From assembly GCA_023053545.1 (NCBI GenBank), contig JAKZAN010000005.1:10416001-10480000 (forward strand): a DNA stretch of 64,000 nt, written 5' to 3'. Each line of letters starts with the position of its first letter. Within the stretch, counting starts at the first letter, position 1. Both the position numbers and the translations under genes were made by a program. The stretch comes from Lepidurus packardi. Its lineage: Eukaryota; Arthropoda; Branchiopoda; Notostraca; Triopsidae. Below the pieces are notes generated by a model. That model searched no databases and was not told where the DNA came from. It was given only the letters and a program-made list of their open reading frames with translations. This document shows positions 36,851 to 49,144 of this stretch, piece by piece.

Positions 36851-38260
36851 GACCCGAATATAAAGCACTTTTTGTTTCCTCTTCTAGCTCACAGCTTCAC
36901 TTATAGTAAAATGACAGGAAACCTTATCATGCCATAGCTTAGAGCGGAGCCAAAGCTTTCCTGGAACATTCTTTGAAATCCCCGCTCGTAGTGAGAATCT
37001 GCTTGCCCCGAACCAGCTTTGGTAGCAGTTTTTGTGGGGGAATTACCTTCATCTGGGGAACTTCCCATTCCCGTCTCTGCTTAATCGTTGAAAAATCCCC
37101 CCGGTCGTGAAGCGTGAGGCGGTTGATGACTTTTTACCTACCCATCCCTATAGGGATTGTTATTTGGCCGCTCATAACCTACTTTTACTTCAGGTAGGGA
37201 GAGTCTAGCGACCTACGCGATGACCATAAACACTTTTAATGTAAAGGGAAAAAAAAGAGGAGATTCAAGGCTGTAACCTGTCCTAAGATAACTCAGGAAA
37301 GGAAAATGGATGTTTTAGTTTAGTTTTTCTACAAATTTGAGTGCCTACATGGATGCAGAGTATTTAAAAACGTATACTGACAAAACAGCAAGGAAAATGA
37401 CGAACAACTGAAACTGCGGGGTTGTCTGGTGACCTCTTGGTTACCGGGGGATTTCCATTCCCCATGACTTGAATTCTGTTGAAAGTGTTTGAAAGTTTTG
37501 TTGAAAGCGCTTAGGATAAAGTGCTTCCCTATGTTGTAACGGAGGTTTCCCTATGAAAAACTGGGAGATTGAGTTTCAATGTTTTACGATCTATATACAA
37601 ATGTCATTGCATCGTAGGCGAAAACATCCTTGTTGGAAATTTGAAAGTTTACATTGAGAAGACATGAAACACGTTTTGTTCCGACAATCATTTAATCATC
37701 GTTTCACCATAACATTTTGAAATCTTCCTACCAAACGAGTTCAACCACGTCAAAAAAAGCTAGTAATATAAGGATATTGCATAGAAAATCATATCCAGGA
37801 ATTTCCTTGTTTGATTAGCTTTATCATTTGAGGCTTAAAAAAAGCTTGCGATAATCAAAGTTCTTAGGATTGTTTAGTCCAAAACTAGACTAAACAATTT
37901 TGGAATCGAAGTTCAAACTGTACAAAGTTGCCACACCAAAGAGGTAATGTTAGACAATTGGAGGTCCTTGCTATAATTAGAGTATCTTATAAGCGGATCG
38001 GATTTATATTGTATTAGATAACTAGTCCATAAAAGAGGGATGGAGAACTTGTGATGTTATCGTGATGGTTGCGGGGCAACGTTGATAAAATAGTAGCCGT
38101 TATAAAGTATAGTGAGAGGCGTTAATCGGTCATTTTCGAGATAATTAACCGGAGCGTTGTGTGGCTTGTTGTGTTTGTTGTGAGTGCGTTAAACAAAAAA
38201 CTCGGGGTTTTCCGTGGTAGTTTTTTTTGTCTTGATTTGTGAAGGGAAATTTTGTTAAAC
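36851..38260. other. Divergent spacer between UBAN gene and clarin
   Basis: No exon is visible. Contains 5' flanks of two genes transcribed away from each other. A short inverted pair, 'ttgtttagtccaaaactag' and 'actaaacaa', lies near 37871-37895. Confidence 0.5.
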
Positions 38261-39884
38261 ATGGTGAATGCCAAGCAACCAAAAGCGACATTTGGAGAAC
38301 GCAAAGGCGTTTTGCTAGTCTCAGCCGTATGCTCCGTTACTTGTTTGGGGTTGATATGTGCGGCGTTTGGAACCGAAACCTGGGTCCACGCCAAAGGCTG
38401 TTTATCAGCTTCGGGTAACTCGGGTGCTATTTCCTGCTCATTGGAACAAGACTTTTCGATGGATGTCAGGTACGGTTTATTCAGTGGAACCAAGTCGAGC
38501 GAAGTATTGGGCGTATCTTATTACAATCTAAAAAGTGAGTCACAGGGAGCGTAACAGGGTTTACGATATCTCTTTGAAGTATTGAGTAGATTTCTGGCGA
38601 GTTGTAAGGTACATTCACAGATTTTTCATAGTTATTTGTCTCGCCGATGAGAACGTTTGCATGTGGAGTTGCATGGACACGCCGGAGGAACGGCAACTGG
38701 ATGTCGAAAACATGTTTTATCAGAACGGCGTGTCAAACAACACCTTTGAATGTACGCCCAATGGAGCAAAGTCGACAAGGACATCAGCTCGTGCTAATTT
38801 ACTTTCAGGTATACACTACTTTCGCCTTTGAGGTACCTTACCTTTCTAGCAAATGGTCTCAGTTCTCAAACTACGTTCGCATTGGTTGTAGTACTAAATA
38901 TCGATATGTCCTAATCCAGGAGTTTCGATCCAAAAGTACCACATTTCCCAATACGCAATATCCAAAAACCTTGAACACTGGACTTGAGACGTCCAATCAT
39001 AAATAATATCAACTTAACCTGCGACTTTTCAAGCATATAGTTCTAAACACGCACGTTTGACAAAAACAAACCTTTTTGCCCTTGCCAGCAGCGAGTCACA
39101 TTAATACCTAGTACTATTGAGAAAATTTCAACCGCTGGAAGGTTCTGGGAACAATGAGGTACTGCGAGGCTGGGACGTTGCATGCCCATTGCAGTTTGGG
39201 TATCAGCTGTCGTAATAGAAACCTTGACCTTTCTCTTTGCATTGACGTTTTACTCAAAGTGAAACTTACCCTTTCCATTCTAGGAGCAATTTTAACCGAT
39301 GACTCGACAGACTTATCTTTCCTTAACTACGGATTATGGGTCATGACAATCGTGTTTTTATCATTCGCCGTCCTATTTTCGTTTGGGACCACGGCGTTAG
39401 CTTTTCTCAACGTATTTACTAATCCTATTGAAAACTACATGGGGGCGTTGGGATTGTACACCGGAAGTGGCCTGACATGTAAGCACACACCATTCCTGTC
39501 CCTCCCCACATTCTTCCCACAAAAAGATAAAAATCCTTTCTCTCTTTTAGTAAGTACTGTATTCCTAGCCATCATCATGTGGGCTTCCCAATTCCACAGC
39601 TACATAGTAAATGATATTGCTTTACGCGATACAATGGTCGGAGGCTACACAACAGTCAACGGACCTTATTTAGATTCTTCCATGTGGTAAATCTGTGTTC
39701 AATCTTTCTTCTCATTACAGAGTTTCATATCCTCCTTCTTTCTTCCAGGATGTTGGTTTCTGCTTTGGTAATTCAATCTGCGGCTGTAGGCTGTGTCTGT
39801 TTCCGAGACTATTTTAGGAAAGAAACTATCCACGTGGTCAACGAGGAAGAACCCGTCTCCAACGGCGCCATTTTGATTTATTGA
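38261..39884 (+). CDS. Clarin-like four-transmembrane protein
   Basis: Exons 38261-38534, 38632-38808, 39284-39478, 39551-39686, 39749-39884 give 305 residues in one frame. The first helix (VLLVSAVCSVTCLGLICAAF) is followed by TETW and the segment VRYGLFSG, which matches the YGLF-G signature after helix 1 of clarins. The third helix region ends NPIENYMGALGLYTGSG, matching the P-x-E-x-x-x-G-x-LGLY block of CLRN1-3. A cysteine-rich extracellular segment (CMWSCMDTPEER, FECTP) is longer than in vertebrate clarins. In vertebrates clarins act at hair-cell and photoreceptor membranes; the arthropod role is not known to me. The gene converges on HtrA2, with 113 bp between the two stop codons. The TTG frame start upstream is ignored in favour of the ATG at 38261. 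Confidence 0.85.
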
Positions 39885-39997
39885 TAAAAGTTTTTCAAGA
39901 CATTTCTCGCGTGTTTGAAAGCCACTATTTTATTTGTGATACTAACCCTCGAGCTGTACAACCAGAAAACAGACAAAACAGTCATTTTAGAAAGTAT

Positions 39998-42102
<2,105 letters not shown>

Positions 42103-42624
42103 TTTAAATCCTCCACTGTATTCAACTGCGGTTTTAAAATCAGAGAAGCCTTTCTAACGTTTTGTTTAGAAGATGAAAATAACTTTCTGAAAGTAAAACG
42201 TAGGGGTTGCGTATGCACTATTTACATTCATACCATTCTAGATTGTATTAGTACTAATTATTGCCGCTTTTGGCGCCGGGTTGGGGCATGAAAAGCGAAT
42301 TGCGACCCTAACCAAGAGGAGTTACTCCTTACGACACCCCCACTATGAGCACCGCTGAATACGGTCTTTTTTCCCCTTCTTGCAATAAAACGCAAAGGAA
42401 AAGTGCCCGATCCAACGGGTGAGCAGTTTCGCAGTGCGTCTCCCCTTTTTACCCTGTCGTGTTTCGCGGTTTAGCCAGACACACGAACCTAAAAGAAGTT
42501 TGTTGTTAAAAAAGTTATCTCCAAACCGTAGATTTGCCAGTGCGCTAGTTTATCGGCGGGCGTGTTCTCTTATATAAAACTCAGGATATTGACTTAGTGC
42601 AAAATATTGCTTTAAAACTTAAGT
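42103..42624. promoter_or_regulatory. Shared 522-bp divergent promoter of HtrA2 and OGA
   Basis: The two start codons are 522 bp apart on opposite strands, so both 5' UTRs and any core promoters must fit here. I see no TATA box placed convincingly for either gene. The segment 42240-42480 is richer in G/C than its surroundings. Confidence 0.5.
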
Positions 42625-45600
42625 ATGGGTGAATGTATGAATGTTCGTGATTCCGAGGAAAGAGAAAAGTTCGTGGGTGGCGTCGTAGAAGGGTTTTATG
42701 GAAGACCTTGGACGACTGATCAAAGAAAAGACTTGTTTATCAAGTAGGCTTTCAACTCTACTTAACTTATTTATTGATTCTGAACTAACTATCAATAATC
42801 ATTTGTATATTTATACAGATTGAAAGAATGGGGTCTAAATTCGTACGTCTATGCTCCGAAAGATGACTACAAACACAGAGCTTACTGGCGAGACTTGTAT
42901 ACTGTGGAGGAAGCCGATCATTTGACCACTTTGATCGCAGCAGCGAAAGAGCAAAATGTATCTTTCTATTACGCCCTCTCCCCTGGCTTGGACATAGCGT
43001 ATTCCTCGCCCAAAGACATGGCTACCTTAAAACGGAAACTAGACCAAGTCGTTCAATTCGGCTGCACCGCTTTTGCTCTCTTGTTTGACGATATCGAGTC
43101 AGAAATGTCGGAAAGTGACAAAGAAATCTTCCAATCCTTTGCCCAGGCCCAAGTGTCTGTCACCAACGAGATTTATCAGCACTTGAACCAACCCAAAGGC
43201 TTCCTATTCTGCCCTACGCAATACTGCGCCACACGTGCCATTCCTGACGTGCGCAATTCCGAGTATCTCAACACGATTGGCTCCAAATTGGCTCCAGACA
43301 TTGATATCTTATGGACAGGTAGTTTACAATCTTTTCCTCGTCTACTCTTATCTTTTTCTTAATTACACATGGGTTTTCCAGGTCCTAACGTTATTTCCCG
43401 AACCATAAGCGTGTCTTCAATAGAAGAGCTCACCGAAGTACTCCGTCGTCCTCCTGTGATATGGGATAACTTGCATGCCAATGATTATGACCAGAAAAGA
43501 CTCTTTCTAGGACCTTATGCTGGGCGCTCGTCCAGTTTAATCTCCAAACTTCGAGGCGTTGTTACAAACCCTAACTGTGAATACGGAGCAAATTTCATTG
43601 CCATCCATACGTTAGCGCAGTGGACTCGTTGCACTTCTGATGCAGATGACCGTAAAAAAGACAAAAAAATTTCCGGCCATTTTTCCTAGATAGCGGCTTA
43701 ACTTTCTTATGAATAATCTCAAGGTTTGTCTGCGAATGCGCAGTTGGAGCAACAAGGTAATTGCTCCATTGATGCCTCCGGCCCGATCCATCCTACGTCG
43801 TACCATCCTCGTAATGCCTTGAAAGTTTCCGTCAGCCTTTGGCTAGCAGAATTTTCCAAACAGAAATCCATGTGGGGACCCATGACAAAACCACACGTAA
43901 GTAGGAGCTTTAACTACAAAATCACACATCGTTCGAATATGTATTATATAGTACGTATAGCGCAGAAGTAACAAAAGAATGCAGTTCAACTGTCGTAATT
44001 TATTTTAAATTTAGCTGACAAATAACAAATGAATTCGGTTCAACTATCGTTTGTTCCATAAATTTGCATCATACCATTTAGCTTAAAGGTGGGAGTAAGT
44101 TTTCAAAATGAAAAAAAAATATACGTTATAGAACAGAGCAGATGAAGTGTTCTGGCTAAAGAACCCCTATATCAATTATACATATTAAGGCCAAGGTGTA
44201 CTTCTTAGATCATAAACACTATAGATAGGGCATGGCTGTGCAGTCGTAGATTTTCCCACCACAATGGCGGCTTTTTGTTTACATTCATTGGCGTTTCCGT
44301 GGTTTGGTTTCTGCAGCGCTTGATTCAAACAAAGCGAGGTTTACAATTCCATGAGAAAGAATGGTGTAGCAGTGCTCATTTCAGCCCACTCAGGTCTTAT
44401 AAAGCTATAAAGGTTAATACTGTTAAAACTAGTACTGGAGTATTACATAAAAATGGGTTAATTACACTGTAAGGAGCAAATTCAAAATATTAAAATTCAA
44501 AGACGTCGGAACAGAGTAACCAAAACAATCAATTCAAAGGCCAATAAAACTATACAGTTTGTCAAATAAGTTTAAACTAGAAAGTAGCTTATAACAGGAA
44601 ATAAATTGTGTAGCAAACAAGTCTCCCTAGCAAAGTTTCTAAAAGCGTGTTTAAGAGCCTATCTAGGAGCCTATTTTCTAAGTTCTAAGAGCCTATTTTC
44701 CGAGTGTTTGGCCGTCGAATTTGAGTTAAGTCGCGCACAGCCATCCAGACAAGCCTTATCTGTAGTCTTTACCAAATTCGCTCCCTAGTGGGAAGAATGG
44801 GCGAAATCCACAATTTTACGTACCTTTTCTACCTGTAAGGTAAGCGCCTTGTAGAAAACGTACGTAAAATGGTGGATTTCGCCCATTCTTGCCACTAGGG
44901 AGCGAATTTGATAACGACTCTTCAAGTCGTTGATCTTCTTTGTCAAAAAATGGCACTGATGCCATACCTCTATATCCAACAGCGTTCTCCAGTTTCCGAT
45001 CCCGGAGATAAAAATGACACTACTGTGTATTATTGTGCAAAACGTTCTCCGGAAAAACATTGACAAACGGGTGTCATTCGAGTTGAAAATTGGTAGTTGT
45101 ATTGGTAATGCATTAGGTTAGGTTAGGATGGGTTAGGTTAGCGTAGGTTAGGTTAGATTAGGTTAAGTTAACGATTCTCACCAACTTTCGTTGATGAGGA
45201 TTGTTAAAACTTGCCCTTTCTTTCACTCCACTAGCTGAAAAAATAAAAATTCATTGTTAGACTGGGACACACTAGTGTCATTCTTGACTCCGGGATACAT
45301 TGCATATGTTTTGTAACTAAATCCGGAGAACGTGTTGCTATATCATGAGAATTATGCAACTTGAAACAAATTCAAACATAAATTAAATGGTTAAATAAAT
45401 TAAATTAAATGGATATAATGGAAAAACCCAATTTTTAAATATCCCAATAAAAATTTCTTAAGATGCTGTGTCAAAAGATTTAGATATAGGATTTATCTTA
45501 AATTTTTCTAACCTAAATAAGTTTAAATAAATAAGATATCTAAATCTTTGACGCAGCTTTTAAAGGTATTTTTATGAAGATATTTTTAGAAAACTAACTT

Positions 45601-48600
45601 TTCAGTTATATCGTTAAATTTCTTCAAATTTCTGTTTCAAGTTGTATAATTCCCGTGATATAGGGGTATGACATCAGTTCCACCTGTTGACAAAAAAGAT
45701 CAACTACTTGAAGTACACCTTGGCCTTAACCGAGTAATAATTATTTAGCTGAATATGCTCCTTTCCTTTCCTCAAAATTTCAAATTTTCCTATCCTTATA
45801 ACATGGACTGCTGGCAAAAGAGCTAGTGCCTGTACCTATGAGCGTATTCAAAATCGGACATTTGAATCGCAACGAAACTCTGAAAAATTTTGAAATAAAA
45901 AAAATTTAGAAAAATTCTAAATTTCTCGGAAAATTCTCGAAAAATGGCAACAATTTTAAAATCTCGAAAAATTTGAGAAGTCCGAAAACTTGTTAAAATT
46001 TCAAAATTTTTCGCAATTTTTCGAAATCTTGAAGTTTCCAAAATTCTTCAAAATCTCACATTTTTCCAAATTTCCTATTTCGAATGCGCTCATCGGTAAA
46101 GGTGCTAGCTCTTCGGCCAACTGTTCCCCATGTTAGGTTAAGGTTAGTTTTACTTTCAGACCTTACTCCCCTTTTAAGATATCGAAGAAAATTTTATATG
46201 TTGAAAAATACTTAGAAAAAATTCATAATTATTTTCTACAGCCTCAAGGCATGGGTCCGCCACCAGTCCCTTCCCCACAAGTAAGTTCGACGGTTTTACC
46301 CCATCAGCCCCTTCCGACGCCCAATGGTAGTGAAATACCTTCCGCCAGCGGTAGCACAGCAAGTTTGGAGCCAATGGACATCAATAGTTCTCCGTTGTTG
46401 TCCCCTGATCCGCGAGTCATGGAGGAATCGGACGAAGAAATAAAGGAAGCTAAAGAAATCGACGTGGTAATGAAACCTGAGGAAGAGGAGGCCTTTCCTA
46501 GTACAGGAGGAGACGAACTCAAGAAAGACTGCGTCCTAACAGTCGATGATTTGTTGTTACTCTGCGATTTGTTTTACCTACCTTTTGAGCATGGTCCGCA
46601 AGGCCTGGAATTGCTGCATGAATTCAGCTGGCTGAAACGGAACGCCCATACTTTGCAGAACGTAAGAAAACAACCGTCAGCAGATTGCCCAAACGTAGTT
46701 TCTGAACTCTTTCATTCAATGGAATTAACTGGTAATTGGGGGCACTTTTTCTTAGGTCCGGGAGTGGCGCGAAAGGGTGGAGAGATTCGATACCATGTCT
46801 AGATCTTTAAACCAATTATTTACACGCTTAACTTATATTAATAACCGCGAGCTCTTGTACGACTTGTACCCGTACGTATGGGACATGAGAGGGGTAGTAT
46901 CGATGCTGAACTCGTACGTCAAGTGGCTCGCTTCGAACCCTTGCAAAGAGGAAGCATTCCCGAGTGGCGAGCAAGAGTCGTGGGTATTTCGTGGTGGTTT
47001 GGCAGCAGATTTGCAGCGATTACTGCCCTTAGAATCCGCCAGTGACCTTTTTCTCTACAAGAGTCCAGACATTCCTTGCCGCCAAGTGTACACCATTCGC
47101 CCTTACCTGGCTTCGGATGAAGCACAATTGTACCGGATCTGCGAGCAGTTGCACAGCAGCAAAATTCCTTCCAGTTTATTAGAAAAACACCCACAATTAT
47201 TAGGCGACAAGTAAGAAATTTAATTACAGTAGAGGCCGCGTATTGTGATCACTGGTTATTAGAATCAGCCGCACACATTTTAAAGGCCTGATTCAAAATG
47301 ATATATTTCGTAGCATAGTAGGTAATTAGAATTCTAGTTTCGGATATTACAATCAATTTCGAAAGAATCTTCACATATACAGTAACGAAACTACGGTAGC
47401 TACATGGACTTTGCGTATTGACCAATGACATTGCTTTTGCGTCGTTCTGACCAATCCTGTCATTTCCAGCCTACTACTACGCTTAGGGAAAAATCTCCTC
47501 TAAACTCCCAAATCAATTAAATGAGTTGGTTATTCAATTGAATGACCAGTTCCTTTATTTGACTTGGAAAATTAGAAGAGATATCGTGTTAGGAACCTTA
47601 ACCAAGCGAAGGAGGGGAAGTAGACACAAGGACGCCGGGACACGACGCAAAGACGCCAGGCCCATAATCTTTTAAGGGACCAATAGAGTTTCAAGTGTAA
47701 ACAATCTCTGCTCATTGGTTAAGTGCCAACGAGATTAGAAACTGCTTAAGCCGTATTCGAAAAATGTCACAAGAACTGTCACAAGAACTCCGGACCCCGA
47801 CAGAAGGACGTGTATCCTAACCTTGTGACGTATTTTGTGACCTGCTGGGCCCGGTGTCCTTGTGTCGGGGACACGGGAGTCTTTTTGTCGAGTCGTCCTT
47901 ATGTCGCATTGCCATATCGTATTGAGAACCCTACCTAAGCGTAGGGCTAGGCTTCAAAAGCGCAGCGTTTGTTGTGTTTTAGACCTGTGTTTATATCAAC
48001 ATGGCGACGAACAAGGAAAGAGTTGATTTGAACGTAAAAGAGAAGTTGTGGCTCATTGAAATTTATGACAAGTTAAATTAAAAAAAATTGCCACAAGAGG
48101 AAGCGGCCGTTAAGTTAGGAATTCCTCAATCATCGCTATCAAAATTGTTGACAAATCGTTATGAAATAAACGATAGTGGGTGTAGTGAATCAAGGGAAAG
48201 GAAACGCGGGCAAGTGTCAAAAAGGCGATGCTTTGTTTATGTGTTTAAGCAAGCTAGTTGGTTTTACGCGCCGATTAATCATAGCATTTTATTGCATATT
48301 CCGGTTTTCGGTTATTAGAATATCCTTTATACAATCAATATCCTTTTTACAGTTTTAAAATCGATATTCTCTTGACAAACGTGATCGCAATATGCGGTCA
48401 ATTGTGTATCCTAAATCTACTGTGCATTCCTAAATACCTTTATATTTAAGTGATTGAATTTTATTTATATCAGTAGAATTTATTTAAGTTTAATGAGTGT
48501 TTTTATAATAAGAACAAGTAGTAACTAGATGATCTTCTTAAGGTTATTGGGCGCTTTTTTGGCCTTATCTACTGAGCTGTGCTTTGTGGTGGAGGATGAT

Positions 48601-49144
48601 CATGGCATTGTGGGTTATGCCGTAGCTGCTGCGAATGCCAAGCAGTTTCTGCAAAGGTGTCAAATAGCCTGGGTCCCTGAATTGCAAAGGAAATATACCC
48701 AGTTATTACAAGACGAGTTTTTAAAGGTATTTAATACTTTAATGTACTTAACATCCATGAGGAATGGTCTAAATTGGTTCTGATTAGGGCTTCATTGAGG
48801 ATCTGCAGAAAGATAGAACCGAACGCGAGGTGTTGTGTAACCAGCATCCGTCCCAGTTAAACGTGGCGTTATTGAGCTCTGTAGTAGACCAATCTATTGC
48901 CAAACGACTCGTCACATGCGTCGTAGCCGCTTTAAGGGCACATGGTAAGGTTGAAGTTTTGTTAGTGAAAATTTCTGTGTGTCATTCTTTTTTAAAATGG
49001 AAAGGATCATCGGGATGCCATGTGGAAGTTGAGAGGCAAGATGTAGCAGCAATGGAGTTTTATGGGAAATTAGGCTTCGTCGAAATTAAAATGGAGCTTG
49101 GAATAGCAGAAGGTCCTGCATCGTATTTTGGACGAGTTTTCTAA
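42625..49144 (+). CDS. Oga: Protein O-GlcNAcase (OGA)
   Basis: Removes O-GlcNAc from Ser/Thr of nuclear and cytosolic proteins. Exons 42625-42743, 42819-43318, 43382-43651, 43724-43896, 46242-46661, 46756-47210, 48543-48726, 48788-48944, 49005-49144 sum to 806 codons. The GH84 catalytic domain begins with [14 protein letters not shown]; the catalytic pair is Asp130-Asp131 in [10 protein letters not shown], and [19 protein letters not shown] is intact. A disordered acidic linker follows, then the stalk helices ([52 protein letters not shown]). Last is the acetyltransferase-like domain ([19 protein letters not shown] to the end), which is usually catalytically dead. Exon 5 contains a strong internal donor (CCACAA|GTAAGT, 46278). 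Introns 4 and 6 are loaded with mobile elements. AATAAA at 49320. Confidence 0.98.
44773..44910. repeat. Long hairpin, about 50-bp arms
   Basis: Arms 'caaattcgctccctagtggg...' (from 44773) and '...cactagggagcgaatttg' (to 44910) pair over about 50 bp with very few mismatches around a loop of roughly 35 nt. It looks like a foldback insertion nested in the larger element. Confidence 0.9.
45113..45172 (+). repeat. Interstitial (GGTTA)n telomere-like array
   Basis: Nearly continuous TTAGG/GGTTA units with a few substitutions over about 60 bp. This is the densest of several such runs in the window (others near 27150, 27300, 59020-59095 and 62615). Confidence 0.8.
45800..46134. mobile_element. 335-bp MITE with about 50-bp inverted ends
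   Basis: The left end 'aacatggactgctggcaaaa' and 'gagctagtgcctgtacctat' is matched in reverse complement by 'gctcatcggtaaaggtgcta' and the terminal 'ccccatgtt'. The middle is made of many AAATTTTTC-like words that can also fold. It lies about 105 bp before OGA exon 5. Confidence 0.75.
47622..47925. mobile_element. Foldback/MITE of the 'gacacaaggacgccgg' family in OGA intron 6
   Basis: Contains 'gacacaaggacgccgg', 'cataatcttttaagggacc', 'tctctgctcattggttaag' and 'cttaagccgt', then the complementary 'ccttgtgtcgg' and 'tttttgtcgagtcgtcctt'. The same blocks form the palindrome at 62411-62850. A Pogo/Tigger-like transposase remnant follows at 48001. Confidence 0.7.
48001..48235 (+). pseudogene. 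Pogo/Tigger-like transposase N-terminal remnant
   Basis: ATG at 48001 opens [20 protein letters not shown], is broken by TAA at 48079, and continues in the same frame with [20 protein letters not shown] and LTNRYEI, then a basic RKRG stretch. This is the CENP-B/psq-type helix-turn-helix of Tigger-like DNA transposons. Only the DNA-binding domain survives; no DDE domain is seen. It lies in OGA intron 6 next to the foldback at 47622-47925, possibly parts of one old element. Confidence 0.7.

Larger units (their letters stand above)
44185..45729 (+). mobile_element. 1.5-kb element with perfect 20-bp terminal inverted repeats in OGA intron 4
   Basis: TTAAGGCCAAGGTGTACTTC at 44185-44204 is exactly the reverse complement of 45710-45729. 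The right-hand 100 bp ('gacatcagttccacctgttg', then 'tacttgaagtacacc') matches the right end of the smaller AATAAA-bearing MITE family, so this is a long or composite member. It holds an inner hairpin (44773-44910), a GGTTAGG-rich run (45113-45172) and another inverted pair around 45462-45558. No transposase frame is seen. Confidence 0.75.

Noticed and set aside
48529..48783. Separate small gene starting at ATG 48529
   Set aside because: The bases from 48543 on continue the OGA acetyltransferase-like domain in frame after the exon ending at 47210; the apparent ATG lies in the intron.
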